Assembly: GCA_011109175.1 (NCBI GenBank)
Contig: RDEW01000004.1
Span: 1,635,355-1,699,354, forward strand
DNA length: 64,000 bases
Reading direction: 5' to 3'
From: Dicyema japonicum
Taxonomy: Eukaryota; Dicyemida; Rhombozoa; Dicyemidae
In this document: positions 1 through 11,639 of the stretch, one piece after another
Layout of the letters: each line of letters begins with the position of its first letter
Position numbering within the stretch: the first letter of the stretch is position 1
The notes under the pieces: model-generated
Databases searched by the model: none
What the model was told of the DNA's origin: nothing
The model's input: only the letters and a program-made list of their open reading frames with translations
Translations under genes and position numbers: made by a program

Positions 1-1400
1 TGTGATCACCCAAAATTAAGCACTTCTAATAGAGCCATTTAATTCTAAGTTAGTTTTTAGTACTAACTAGAGTTTGCAGGCTTTGAGCAAGCAATGAGAT
101 TACCCCTTTAATCCTATCAGTAGTGCACTCTTTGGATTGTGACGTTTATATTGAAATAAACAGTAGATTGTTAATAGTCAAAAATATTAGTAATCAAACA
201 AGAATTCATTGATTAGCACAAGCTAATTTTTTGATTTTCCTCCCGCATGATTCAACATAAACGTGGTGAAAACATAACCAGTAAAAAGAATAGCAGTTGC
301 ATTTGTTAGTTGACGATCTTCACTTGCTGATGCCATCAACTGAGAATCATAATTTGCACTCTGATCACAATCCAATACTCTGAAAATTTAAAGTTAAATT
401 ATTATTATTATCTAAACCTTTTTAACCGTTGTCAATTTCTAACGTGATTTATGTATTGGGCTATTGTATTTCATTGAAGATTGCCTCACTCGTCAGGATG
501 GATAAACTCACCCCCTAAAAGAAGTTGCCGTTTGATTTTGAGCTTAAGTTATTCTGCAGCGCTCAATGTGTTTATTTTCAAGAAATTCGGCTCTGAAACA
601 ATACTCCTTATTAAGAAGTAAAAAGACCAAAAAGCATAAGCCACAAACCTTACTATAAGTTTTGGAGAATGGAGAAATGGCCGGACAAACAGTTCCATAG
701 ACTGAATATGTATTATCTACGACAAATTTTATAAAGAACACTTTATACCGTGAATTAATATCTACATAACGAAGTTGAATCATTAGGGACTACACAATTG
801 AGTCAATAATCCAAATTTAAGACACTCGATATACAAATACACAATTCAACCAATATGGAAGAAATCCTTAATACTTCCGTCACTTAACAGAATTAACCTG
901 AGACGACCCTGCTCTTGAAACCATGAACTCAAGAAAAATTCTTATTCCTGAAATCACCCATTTTTACAACTTCCATCAATTCGAATTGGATTCTACGCTT
1001 ACGAAGCTGTTAATTTATCTATGAGTGAGTGAATTGTGCAAGCCACAATAGAGAACGTAAGATTTTGACAGAAATAATTTTCTCCACTTCAACTTCCTAA
1101 GTTTGTAGCTTCCTATGCCATTGGCCAAAAAGGATTAGTTGAAGATAGGAAATCGCATGCAAAAGTCTCAGAATTTCCCGAATGTGATCCCTCAACGATC
1201 TCCACTTCTCCAACATTATTCAATCTATTTCTCAAAGTTTTTCCATTCCATAAGCTGATAACATTCATTTTGCGACTCTATAGTAGTAGTAAGTCATCGA
1301 AGTAAAGAAAGTACAAGAACACGAAAGACTCCGATACAAATTAGACTTTAGTTGATAACCTATAAATAGCTTATGCAATTTCACTATTGGCATAGGAAAT
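1..1400. other. unassigned AT-rich sequence
   Basis: Nothing in this stretch can be defended as a gene. The longest open frame (minus, 544-783, 79 codons) matches no family I recognise and has ordinary AT-rich composition. No retroelement motif was found. Confidence 0.5.
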
Positions 1401-1407
1401 GCATGTT

Positions 1408-1925
1408 CAATAATCTCATAAATTACACTAGATTATATATAATTTTGTTATTTTTAAAAGTGGTCCTTCAATTTTTTTAACTTCCAAAAAAACAAAAAAA
1501 TGCCTCTTTGGCTAAAAATTGCTCTGTAATCGTAGACTGAGCAACTGTGCTTTTCACTCGAGCACATCTCCAAGGGGAGAATGCGGGATAATATCTATAA
1601 TTTGATGTAAATCTGTTTCGATTGTGAGATTAGTGCGAAAATCAAGTGGAGAACGACATCAATTCATTCCTAAAAAAAACGAAAACATTTTTAAGTCTGC
1701 CTTCAGTCTGACGGACAACGAGAGAGCAGTAGTAAATGCTTAAACGATGAACGTGCTTGGAAGATGAAGAACGAGGTGGCAAGATTGCAGTCTCTAGGTT
1801 CAATAATTTCATGAATTAACTAAATTATATATAATTTTGTTATTTTTATTATTTTTAAAAGTGGTCCTTCAATTTTTTTTAACTTCCAAAAAAAACAAAA
1901 AAATGGCTCTTTGGCTAAAAAAATT
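1408..1925. repeat. pair of ~110-bp direct repeats
   Basis: About 110 bp at 1408-1520 recurs at 1799-1922. Both copies run from 'ttcaataat.tcat.aatta' through the block 'agtggtccttcaattttttt', then an A-rich run, and end in 'ctctttggctaaaaa'. The second copy has a short extra 'ttattattttta' segment and small indels. About 280 bp of unrelated sequence lies between them. The arrangement could be two insertions of a short element or a local duplication. I see no LTR features such as TG...CA ends or a primer-binding site. Confidence 0.7.
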
Positions 1926-2460
1926 GCCGACAGCTGGATTATGTCAAGCAAATAATCAAGATTATTATAGATTAAAGAATTTAGCAAGTAAATTCTTTTA
2001 CTAAAGAAATCAGGAGTGCAAATGCGTTCGCTATAAATTTTTGGATATGCGCTCACCAAAGAATTATATAATAAATTTTATTTTTAAGTTTTTTTTTCTG
2101 ATGCAGCATACAGCAAAAGAAGATGATGTCTGCAAAAAGTGCAAAATTATAAACAAAATAAAACGGAAGATCCTTTGCACTGTCTGATCGTGTGGCTTCC
2201 ACAATTCCTGTTCCGGATTGATTAAAAGTGCCCTGACTGTAATTTCTGCCAGGCATTGTGATTAATGACTCCTTCCAGATAATACGACAACTCGACTCTT
2301 TTGAACATATTCCACTGGATCATCAGGGAATACTTAATTGACCTCAAATTAAAGACTTCTGATCTGGATCCCCAAATCTGCCAATATATCTGTCTCGAAC
2401 TGTCTATGTTAGAGCATTGAAAGGAATTCTATTCGGACGACACTAAGCATAGGGTACGAT

Positions 2461-3104
2461 TTTTTCCTCCGATTCACACCATGCATATCCGATAGAAGGA
2501 GAAAGTAAAGAAATCACTTACGTCATTAGTAAAAAAAGTACAGAGATTTTTCTAGAGGAACCTATTGGTAGACTCCGAAATGTTCACAGACAAATCACAA
2601 AACCATGCGAAGACGACACCGACAATCTCGGACACTTAGAGATTGTGAGGTGCGATTCATCGAACGCTGTCTGAATGTGAAATCCCTTCTGTCGTGAGGA
2701 TCCTGCAGATCAATATCGTATAATTGAGCCGGCTGAAATTTTTTTCTCCATGCAGATCAACATCGTATAATTGAGCCGGCTGAAATTTTTTTCTCCAGCT
2801 CCGAGGCATTCTCTTTTTCCCCCAATTCACAGAATGCATATCCGATAGGAAGGAGAAAAAAAAGAAATCACTTACGTCATTAGTAAAAAAGGTACAGAAA
2901 TTTTTCTAGAGGAACCTATTGGTAGACTCCGAAATGTTCACCGACAAATCACAAAACCATGCGAAGACGACACCGACAATCTCGCGCACTTAGAGATTGT
3001 GAGGTGCGATTCATCGAACGCTTTCTGAATGTGAAATCCCTTCTGTCGTGAGGATCCTGCAGATAAACATCGTATAATTGTGCCGGCTGAAATTTTTTTC
3101 TCCA
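2461..3104 (+). repeat. tandem duplication (~354-bp unit) carrying an open frame
   Basis: The block 2461-2750 is repeated at 2815-3104 with few differences, and a ~45-bp piece ending 'gctgaaatttttttctcca' is additionally duplicated between them. On the plus strand both copies contain the same open frame of about 70 codons, including EIFLEEPIGRLRNVHRQITK and then CEDDTDNL and HLEIVRCDSSNA. Several differences between the copies are synonymous (GAG/GAA, AGA/CGA). I do not recognise the peptide. It could be an exon of a host gene or part of a transposon protein. Minus-strand open frames here are shadows. Confidence 0.65.
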
Positions 3105-3839
3105 TGATCTTGATTTTGTATTCAATTAGGGTAAGATTCATTTCAGTTCACATTTCTTTGATTTCTTGAATTCAAACGAGCATAAAACATCTTGAGTATT
3201 CTCATTTTCTTCCTTTGACTGATTCTTGGTCAACTCATAAAGGAACAAATTTCTTTAAATTTGGCAATTCTCCTTTCCATGTTATCTTTCAAAAGCATTT
3301 TATTATTTGCTTCATTGTCTCATTCTCTTCTTTGTCAAATTCTATTTTCAAATAAAGAGTACACTTTTATGAGTGGATAAACGAGTATTGAATTGCTCGG
3401 CGATAATATTCAATTAGCTCAGAGGCATTCTCCCAAATCTACTTTTCGCAGAATTTACAACTATTGAGATTCACTTGATCCTATCATAAGATCGAATCTC
3501 AGTGATTAATGCTGAGACAGAAGATGTGCAGTAGCATTTCCTACAGGAGATCTTTTGCTAGTTCCATTGACATCTTGTAGTCCATAAGACACACTTTTAA
3601 TTGTTTTCTATATACAATTTTCTCTGTAAGACAGGCCTCAGGATTTGTTACCAAACTGGCAAAAATGACATACACACCACCATTGGAACACTATTAAATC
3701 AAAAATTTATAAATAATTATATTTTTTATTATTATTCAGATTAAAGTATAATTTACTTATCAAGTGACATATAAGCCTCAAGGATCCAAAAGAAATTGGA
3801 ATTCTCAAGGCTTTTACTCATCTCCAATCTTCCCACCTA

Positions 3840-4282
3840 TCGTTAGAGCTTTAATAGAAACAACTTGTTTTACCTAGTATCGAGTACGCCAGTGCTGCAT
3901 GTATTGCCCCCTTATCAATTTCGTCACAGAGCATACATGAGGTTTTACAAAATCGATTACTCAGATTACTCGGAAATCGTCGAAAAAGACGTCCACTTCG
4001 GTACTACGGAGTAAACTAAACGTCCTTCAATCATGGAGTACCTAACAGAAAAAACGTCACCGGGATTTCCTCAAGATAGAACAGTCCTCAACAATCCCCT
4101 CAGGTCAGACATAAAATTATATATAGACCCTTGCTCGAAATGTTAGAAAATACCTGTGAAGATCAATCCAGGACTCCAAAACTAACAAGAAAAGGACTGT
4201 ATGGTCACTGGGATCACTTAATTAAACGATAACTCTATCCTTATTCTCGTAATTTTGTTGTTAATTAAATAAAATAATAATA
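3840..4282 (+). mobile_element. family D non-LTR retrotransposon, 3' end
   Basis: Broken coding sequence for the end of a Jockey-type reverse transcriptase. The thumb-region peptide LPSIEYASA is followed by QNRLLRLLGNRRKRRPLRYYG. After several stops comes a C-terminus ending LTRKGLYGHWDHLIKR-stop, then a short 3' UTR ending in a TAA-rich tract (4262-4282). A related copy lies inverted at 44613-45060 and a longer one at 28030-29340, which share the WDHLI ending or the LPSI.YA motif. The copy is 5' truncated, as is usual for LINEs. Confidence 0.7.
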
Positions 4283-4400
4283 ACTGCCTTTTCACGAAAG
4301 CCATCATATTTATAGCTTTGCATTGGCAGACACACACTTTATTTAAGTAAAGAACAGTTAAATTTAACTAATCGTAGAACCAAAGAATGATCTTCGTTAC
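4270..4400 (-). mobile_element. LINE 3'-end fragment with (TTA)n tail
   Basis: Read on the minus strand, this ~120-bp block matches 47575-47697 on the plus strand almost throughout (shared 'ctacgattagtt', 'gttctttatt', 'aaagtgtgtgt', 'tcgtgaaaaggc'). Both end in TTA repeats, which abut the family D tail here. The 'tctcgtgaaa' signature also ends the family A (RTE-like) copies, so it is probably a variant 3' end of that family. Confidence 0.6.
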
Positions 4401-4839
4401 ATTACATCTAACACAAACCTGATCAACTTCACAGGCATACACAGCATGTATAGTCACACAACAAAGAAAGAATGATCAACTAAATCATAAACCTCTTAAC
4501 AACGACTCACAAAAGTACGTATCCATGAGACACAGAAAGCACTAGTTGATCAAAACCTGTTCTTTTCGGAGAGAATTCAATTGACCTCTAAAATGCTCTT
4601 GACCTACTGTGGTCATCAGCTTATAGAATATTGGATACACATTATTAGATTTTTAACTTTGTGATCTGTGGAGTATTATAATCACATTTTTCTCGGTTCA
4701 TCCGGTATTAATAATAATAGACATAATATCATAACTTATTATGTATTGGATAATAAAGAAAGAACTGAGATTATTGGCGAACATTTATCAGGAATTTTGA
4801 ATTTAAATGAAATCTAATATATGGAGCTAATTGAGAATT

Positions 4840-5310
4840 ACCAGAAAACCTGAATCTACCATATTTAACATATCTACAGAGGAAACTAATCTGTCAATCA
4901 TTATATTAAACGACAACATAGCAGCAGGACCAGACAATGATCAAGTATGCACCAGGCGACGATTTTCATTACAAAGATTATCAATAAAGTATTTGAGACG
5001 CATTCTCCCTTGAAACTTGCTGATGGAATTTTGATTTTTCAGCATAAACCAGAAAAAACAAGGGAGCGATAAAAAATTTAAGACCTGTGACATTAATGGA
5101 ATATTGAGGAAGATATAATATCTGATTTTCTTAGTCTGATATCAACCTTTGTTTATGAATTTTTGTGGCCGGGACAGAGTGGGTTAGAAAGGGACGCTCG
5201 ATTGCAGATGCTGTTTAATCCCACTGGTGGATATGTGCCGTGTTTTAACGATACAAGAGTGATTTTAGGATTTTGGGAGTGGACATTGTCGTATTGATTT
5301 GACAAAAGAT
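4840..5310 (+). mobile_element. reverse transcriptase fragment (fingers/palm), degenerate
   Basis: Across several frame changes the plus strand gives a non-LTR reverse transcriptase order: DNIAAGPDND (compare K-AGPD), then K.LRPVTLMEY, then TEWVRKGRSIADAV (compare Q-GF-GRST-DAV), then FRILGVDI where motif A would be. Many stops interrupt it. The family cannot be fixed from this alone; an RTE-like or LOA-like RT fits. Confidence 0.5.
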
Positions 5311-6160
5311 TAATGTAAAAAGATTCAAAGATTCATCCTTATTAAAATCAAAATTAGTTCTCTACGGTAGTCCATATCGTCTCCGAAATTAGTCTCATTC
5401 CAACCGTCGATAGGTTTTGTTCAAGATGGTCGGAAGTGTTGTTCTTGGTCATCCGGGAAATTAGTCTCCTTTGTGTGCGAAGTAGTTGACCATTACGAAA
5501 TTTGAAGGACTGGTCATTGGGACGTCTTAATTAAAAATATCATCTGACCTCACGTCGATTTTGATTTATTATGAAGATTAACATCAGAGATATTCATAGT
5601 CAGGTTCTATCCTTTTCTTGTGGCTAGGTCGCATATCAGTTGGTGGTTCTTGTGAGGTAGTTTAAGTCCTCTGCAATTGAAAGTTCCCAAAGAATACGAA
5701 TAAGACATAGTTCAATAGAGATATCGTCACCACTTCAACCAATTCAGCACAATACTTCTAAATAATTTCAACTTCTTAAAAATAAATTTTAAGGTTTGCA
5801 GCTAGAAATCTTATTTACGCCAAGTGTGCAGCATGAAAAAGTTTACTAAGCCTATATTATTAGCAGCTCTATCAAGCTACTAAATAACCATTCGTTTCAT
5901 TTGAAATATTATCTTAAAAATAGTAGATTAAAAGAGAATAACGTCCTATAAAATTTATCAGGTCTAATTTTAATTTTGTATATTAATGTAAAAAAATTTT
6001 ATGAAATTGAATCAAGTAAGAGAACAGGAATCAAGTTAAAGAAAATATCTGGCCGGGGACCACGATAATTGATTAATCTCATTTGCCATCATAAGAATTG
6101 ATAAGTGATTATTTAAGTAAATTAAACCATTAACCCAATTTAACCGAAAAAGAATCATAA
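5311..6160. other. unassigned, possibly RT remnant at the left end
   Basis: The first few hundred bases may continue the decayed RT, but no motif is convincing. The remainder is AT-rich with no open frame of note. The membrane-protein gene at 6161 begins to its right. Confidence 0.35.
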
Positions 6161-7470
6161 TTAGCTTAACTTAAGGAATGGCTCAGTGAAGAGTGATTCT
6201 TTACGGGATTTCATTTTGATATAAATATTGGCAATGACTGCAGTAAGTATTATAATTAGAATCAATGACAACAGTATTCCGACAACTCCACATACGATTC
6301 CAATTATTTGATGTTTCGTCAGTTTTTTTACAAATATACTTTCAGAAGATATTAATTCTTCAAACTTATTTCATCTAAAATTTAGTCGGTTTTATTACGA
6401 TGTTTAAATATGGTTTTTTTGTCTTTAATTTCATTCGATGTTGGTTCTTCAAAGCATCCTTCATCTAAAATTCAGACGAATTTATTTACCATCTCCAATA
6501 AATTCAAAACTCAGATCATTGCGGAAAAATTGTAATTTAAGAGATGAAATTTCGATAGACACATTTTTATAGTTTTGTGAGATGAATCCACATTGATAAT
6601 ATCCTCCAATATTAATTTGTTTAAATGGCTTTTCAAGAAAAACGCATTTATCTCTTTTATGTCCAACACATACATAAAAATTATAAATAATATATTTTTC
6701 TTCATTTAGTTTATCCGCCGTAATAAATATTATAGATTTTACACCATCCAATATATATTTATGGTTTCTATAAACACGTGTATACATATTATATTGATAA
6801 TCACTGAAATGCTCTTCTGTTATCTAAGAATCAATGCAAACGTGTACAATTTCGTTTTTGTCAATATATGATATTTTGATATTTCCACTTATTACTGCTC
6901 GGATTCTATTTTTGTTAAATAAAAACCAAATCGACGTATTTGGGTCATTTTTTGGGTTACAGTCATTAGCTAAATAAATTTTAATAAAAACCTTTTCCAG
7001 TAAAATAATACAAACCAATGATTCAAGATTTTGCAACTTGGTTGAATAAATTGTATAGATAAATTATTCGAAAAACTAATATAGTATAACCACATCGATA
7101 GTAATCTCCATATCTAGTTTTGGAATCTTTGTAATATTTGTATAACGTTTACCACCTTAGTTTAACAAAAAGCGTACCATAATCAATTTTTGTTATAAAA
7201 TCAATTGTATAAAACTCACTGTAATAATGTGGAATAAGTTTAAAACTTATATTATATTGAAAAAAACTATACGTTCCACAAGTTTCCTGCAATCTATATG
7301 TGTATTCAATTTAAAAACCATAACCGATATTCTATAGTTAATGAAATATATACTTTAGAAGGATTCTTATAAATTACATATGAATCAATTAATAAATAAT
7401 TCCGATCGGATTTTATTTTGACGATTTTGCTTAACAGAATAAATATGATAAAATTTATAGTTCTGTTCAT
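6161..7470 (-). CDS. intact multi-exon gene: secreted/type I membrane protein, possible Ig-like ectodomain
   Basis: Seven exons give an uninterrupted 368-residue protein once six GT...AG introns are removed: 7294-7324 (31 nt), 7114-7155 (42), 7037-7076 (40), 6824-6847 (24), 6465-6489 (25) and 6358-6398 (41). Every apparent in-frame stop falls inside one of these. The start ATG at 7470 opens a signal-peptide-like MNRTINFIIFILLSKI. Two GxYYxCG motifs (GDYYRCGYT and GGYYQCGFIS) resemble the F-strand D.G.Y.C of Ig domains, and an upstream C...W (DCN...SIWFLFN) fits the same fold. Near the C-terminus, IIGIVCGVVGILLSLILII is a clear membrane segment, followed by a basic tail KMKSRKESLFTEPFLKLS-stop. 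I do not recognise an orthologue. The Ig assignment is an inference; the exon structure is read directly. Confidence 0.72.
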
Positions 7471-7699
7471 GTAATCTAAATTTTATTAGGTCAATTTTTA
7501 TTTTATTTAAATTTTTAACATGATTTTTTATTATTTTTATTTAATATCTATAATAAATATAGTCAGACTTTTACAAAAACTGACTAAACACGATTTGAAC
7601 GACCCAAATCTAGATTTACGAACTCTGTAGACATACAAAAAAACTCGGCTCAGAAAGTGACGCTGAGGATATTAGTCCTAGGAAAATCTTGGCTACTAT

Positions 7700-9540
7700 A
7701 TACTTCAAAAAATGTACAATATCTGGATAAGAAGGAGTAATGTATCACTGAAAGTTTCTTGTCAAACTATACGACACGCATATTATGTATTTAAGCACTT
7801 CACGAAAGCCATACTTATTATAGTCCGCATGTTCAGCAAAAGAAACAAGGTTAGATGTCATCCTTTTCTATGCTCACCGGTTCCTAGCCAAGGCTCAAAT
7901 GATGTCCAGATTGTCGGCATTTATTACATTTTTTTGATATTGACCAGGTCTTTTTGTAAGACTATTTACAGTATTGTACTTGGTCTTCCACGATAGCGTC
8001 TTTGTTGACTAACATGATATGTTTCCATCGATATGTGAGGTGGGGATGTTAATTCAATCTTCAGCACGTGTCCGAAGAGTTTCCATCGGGATTACAGTAC
8101 TTCTAAGCTGATAGGTATAAAGCTGCATCTCTTATATAATGCATTCCTCGATATTCTCGTAGGCTAAGTAGTTCCTGTTATTTTTCTCAGCTGACCTCGT
8201 GGAACGAGTCGAGTTTTTCCATATCCGCTGATGAGGTCGCCCAAGTTCAAGCTTTATATAAAAGTACGGGTTATATGAATGAGTCGTATAATAGGATTCT
8301 CATTTTCGTGTCGATGACTTTTTGATTGAGCTATAGATTCTTCAGTTTATATAACGCAGCATTGGCTAGAGTTTTCCTACGTAAAATATCTTCGCTATCT
8401 CTCAAAAGTGGACTGAGTTTTTTTACTTATCTTCTAGGACGTTGCTCATCCTTCTTATCTCTGTGAGTTCTGTTTTCTCTGTGTTCACAGTAGAAACCAT
8501 TTGCCTAGTACATCTGGTGCTTTTTCTAATATGTTTTCCAGGACATTTTTGTCTTCAGAAATTAGGTCTACATCGTCCGCGTAGATTACTTCTTCCGTTG
8601 CGTAGATTACTGCTCAGGAACATCTGGATGAATAGCCTTCATGTGCATTTTACTATTCTCCCTTTTGCCAAGACATGCTTCAGCAGCTTCCTTGATGGTG
8701 TGCTTTGTTCGTTTCCAGGCGTTTTCTAACGTGGTATCCACCAATACATCCTGTATTTGAGTCTGAATTTATTTTTGATATCTCTCAGTAGTCTCCGGTT
8801 GGGAAATCAGCCTTTCAGTCGCGTAGTCGCCTCTGACTTTCTCAAATTCGTGATTTTTTGACATTCATGTATTTTATGGAATTTTTATTCAGGGTGAAGG
8901 TCGCAATAATTATCTTGTGGTCGCTGACAGTCATCGAGCCTTCATATGAATGAGCGTTTACTAGAAAGTGTTTGTCTTTTGCCCGGAAAATGACATAATT
9001 TATTTGGTTGTATATTGCTACCAGCATTCTTTCTGAGTTCCTTCGCTTCCCCATTCACGTAGTTTTATGGCAGGCAGGAGGCGTAAATGCAGTATTGCAT
9101 AGGAATAGGTTGTTTGCCATACGAAAGTGACCAAGTATTGTCCACGGTAGGTTTCTTATTTTACGTCTATGTTATCCCAAGAAAACGTCATCCGGGATAT
9201 TCTTCATCCCGATTTTTCTAGCAATGAATAATAGTCAAAACCTTAGCAATGAATATTAGTAATGACGACTCATATTCGTATGTCGTCCGTAACAGTTTTT
9301 AATAGAAGTCGTCTAGTTCTGTCGGATCTATTGCTACTCTCCCGCAGTGTGGTGCATACACATTTACAATTGTCAGAAAACTCTTCGATAACGGATTCGA
9401 GCAGACCCAGAAATACTCTACCTATTTGCTTAAAAGATGATTACGAAACAATCGGTCGTAAATTAGTAAAAGCAAAAACAATCGGTAGTAGCCATAATTT
9501 GACACGCGGAGCCATGTTCTGTTATTGCTAATTAGTTAAA
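7700..9540 (-). mobile_element. family A (RTE-like) non-LTR retrotransposon, internally deleted
   Basis: Read from high to low coordinate: an AP-endonuclease remnant (9531-8842, with YNQINYVI and later GSMTVSDHKIIIATF, the SDH box), a linker (LENAWKRTKHTIKEAAEACL, about 8720-8640), then directly the RT motif C EVIYADDVDLISEDKNVLEN (about 8580) and thumb (RRKTLANAALYKL). It ends in a WKLFGHVLK / YRGRPSTIL tail around 8080-7975. Palm motifs between linker and YADD are missing, so the copy lost the centre of its RT. It is full of stops. The endonuclease half is closely paralleled at 19780-20660 and the tail at 49200-49620. The 3' end (about 7800) carries 'ttcacgaaagc', the reverse of the family signature. 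Confidence 0.8.
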
Positions 9541-9630
9541 AATTTCTTTTTTTCCATCTTTTGGCGTCATTGAATTCTCCTTATTCAGCTAGGTCTTTTT
9601 CTCATAAACCAATCTGTCCACCATAAAAAA

Positions 9631-9835
9631 TTGTATTTTGTGGATATAATTTATGATTTGTATTTTTTAGTTAAAGCATTCAGAGCTTTGGTGAAAGGTC
9701 TTTATTAAAACTAATTGTATTTTTTGGATAAAATTTAGGATTTGTATTTTTTAGATAAAGCATTCAGGGCTTTGGTGAAAGGTCTTTATTAAAACTAATT
9801 GTATTTTTTGGATATAATTTAGGATTTTCCCTAGT
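9631..9835. repeat. 84-bp tandem repeat, ~2.4 copies
   Basis: Units begin at 9631, 9715 and 9799 (partial). They contain 'ttgtattttttggata', 'aaagcattcag' and 'gctttggtgaaaggtc'. Differences between units are few. There is no coding potential. Confidence 0.85.
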
Positions 9836-9879
9836 TATCTCTTGGCTATATTTCTCATCCAGGATTTTGCATTTCAAAT

Positions 9880-10370
9880 TCTAGATTTGAGTGGATACAG
9901 CAATAAGCACAGATACGAAAGTTCAAAACAACAAACCAGATATCTTTGTACTATACAAAAGGAGGGATTTAATTACGCTTATCGAAATGGTAAATGCCTT
10001 TCAACAGCATAGAACCATGTCGAGGTCGAAAAGCTACAAAAATATGACTTCTTGCCAGTGAATTGGCATCTATCCACAATGCTAAAGTTAATATTGTACC
10101 AATGTAAGTAACGTAGATGGATGGTATTGTGATCAAATTCTAAAAACATTATCATAATTCCCTGAAGGTAAAGGCGTAAACTTGAGCATATATTTAATCA
10201 ACCGTCAATAAGAAAACCTTGGAGAGTATACGCATAGAGGACACATATGGAATGACTTTCCTGGATGATTTCAGAAAACTCACACTCTAACGGGAACGAA
10301 TCAAGCAGTATCGTCGTGCCAAGGGGCAAAGAAGAGAATTAGTTGAAGGGGAAAAATCACTTAGTTATTT
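9880..10370 (+). mobile_element. family G retrotransposon, restriction-like endonuclease tail (degenerate)
   Basis: Plus-strand reading with frame slips gives IRVDTAISTDTKVQNNKPDI then FVLYKRRDLITLIE, matching the PD-(D/E)xK-type arrangement (KPDI...E) seen at the C-terminus of some metazoan non-LTR reverse transcriptases. It continues with VEVEKLQKYD-like and LA-IHNAKVNIVP-like sequence (about 10018-10105). The block VEVEK...KYDL recurs at 19085-19120, and the preceding cysteine/histidine region of such a protein is at 25118. Catalytic residues look present, but the frame is broken several times. Confidence 0.6.
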
Positions 10371-11150
10371 CTTATAGTTTCGATGATTAATTTTTGAATA
10401 ATTAATTAAATTTTATTAATATTTTTAAAACGGTAAATCAAAACGGATTGAATTTAATTTTTTAAGTTAAGTAGACGTTTTTGTGACGTTCTTAGTTGTA
10501 TTTTATTAACATTTAACCTTCATAATTAATTCTAGGTGTCTGTTTTGTCGTCCATATCACTTATAATTATAACTTTTTTTTGAGTGTCTGCGAGGAAATG
10601 AACTTTTCAGATATAATCCCATTTGCCCAAAATTTTTTGAATTACGTACTTTTACATATTTAGGACTGTCATACTTGTCTGAATTTAAGATCCCCCAAGG
10701 ACCAGATAATAAAGCTTTGAGTTTTAACAATTTTTGATGAAATAATGATACCAAGTGTCATGACCTACAATGCAAGTTTCCAAAACTTTGAACTTTGAAT
10801 TTATTGTGAAAATAACTAATTTATTGACAATGTTGTATAAAAATTCGATTTATGTGATTTTCTATATTTTTAATATTATGAAGTCATAACATTAATACAC
10901 TAATAATAAACTAATAAAAATACATTGACGGTCTGTCTAACCTTCAAGGAGGTCCTTACAAAGGCAAATAATGTAGCATTATCTTGACAGTCCTATCACT
11001 CAGTAATAAAACATTCTTTGCTACTAATTTCCGGGATAACTGATAATATACACCATACAGGGGTATCTTGAGGACATAGCATACCAAATCCGAATAGAGG
11101 AGATTGTCTTTATTGACTAACCAATTAAATATGCTTAATCAATCCTCTAC
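10371..11150. other. unassigned AT-rich sequence
   Basis: No open frame or repeat was recognised except short chance frames (such as minus 10557-10754). Very AT-rich between 10380 and 10920. Confidence 0.4.
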
Positions 11151-11153
11151 TCA

Positions 11154-11487
11154 TCACATAAACACCAGTTTAACAAATTCTCCATCAGTTTTTTTTACTA
11201 AAAATTGAACAATCTTGTTCCTGTGATCAAAAACGTCTATTATGGCTGGTACAGAAAAATTAATCTCCTGAAATATGAAAAAATGAGGAAAAAGAAATGG
11301 TAAAAGAACTATAGGCAAAGAGTGAACCACAGCTATTTGGATTATTAACTCATTAATATGTCTTTCAATATACAATCCAACATAATCTCCTGGCAAGCAT
11401 CCCCAGTGACAGATATACAAATTTATAAGGAATATACTTAAATAGTAACATTACACAGTAAAGGACTGAGAATTATTATTGATGTTA
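11154..11487 (-). CDS. possible membrane protein gene, unrecognised
   Basis: A minus-strand frame starts at ATG 11487 (MNTQINI...), meets one in-frame TAA, and continues as a 90-residue frame to 11154. Removing an 18-nt GTAATG...TTTAAG segment (about 11436-11453) would skip the stop and keep frame. The protein has one strongly hydrophobic stretch (IQIAVVHSLPIVLLPFLF) and an upstream WGCLPGDYVGLY. Another hydrophobic frame with NIGISIAMLFFIYAITSI lies just upstream (about 11505-11590), separated by a stop. An intron of 18 nt would be shorter than the others in this window, so this model is weak. Confidence 0.28.
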
Positions 11488-11639
11488 ATCTGAGTATTCA
11501 TTCAAGACAACTGAATGCTTGTAATTGCATAAATGAAGAACAGCATTGCAATAGAAATTCCAATATTAAGGAGTGACTTGAATTTAATGAGTTCATTTCA
11601 CAAAACAGTCTACAAAAATTAATAGAAACTTTTTTCTTA

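Noticed and set aside
1408-1925. LTR pair of a small retrovirus-like element
   Set aside because: The repeats are only ~110 bp, 280 bp apart, without TG...CA ends, primer-binding site or gag/pol sequence.
6375-6398. 24-nt version of the last intron in the 6161-7470 gene
   Set aside because: Gives a stop soon after; extending the acceptor to 6358 (41 nt) keeps frame into the membrane segment.
7246-7272. extra 27-nt intron in the 6161-7470 gene
   Set aside because: The frame is open through it (length is a multiple of 3), so no intron is needed.
9262-9531. 89-codon plus-strand ORF
   Set aside because: Antisense to the family A endonuclease remnant; the same region at 20270-20410 is coding on the minus strand.
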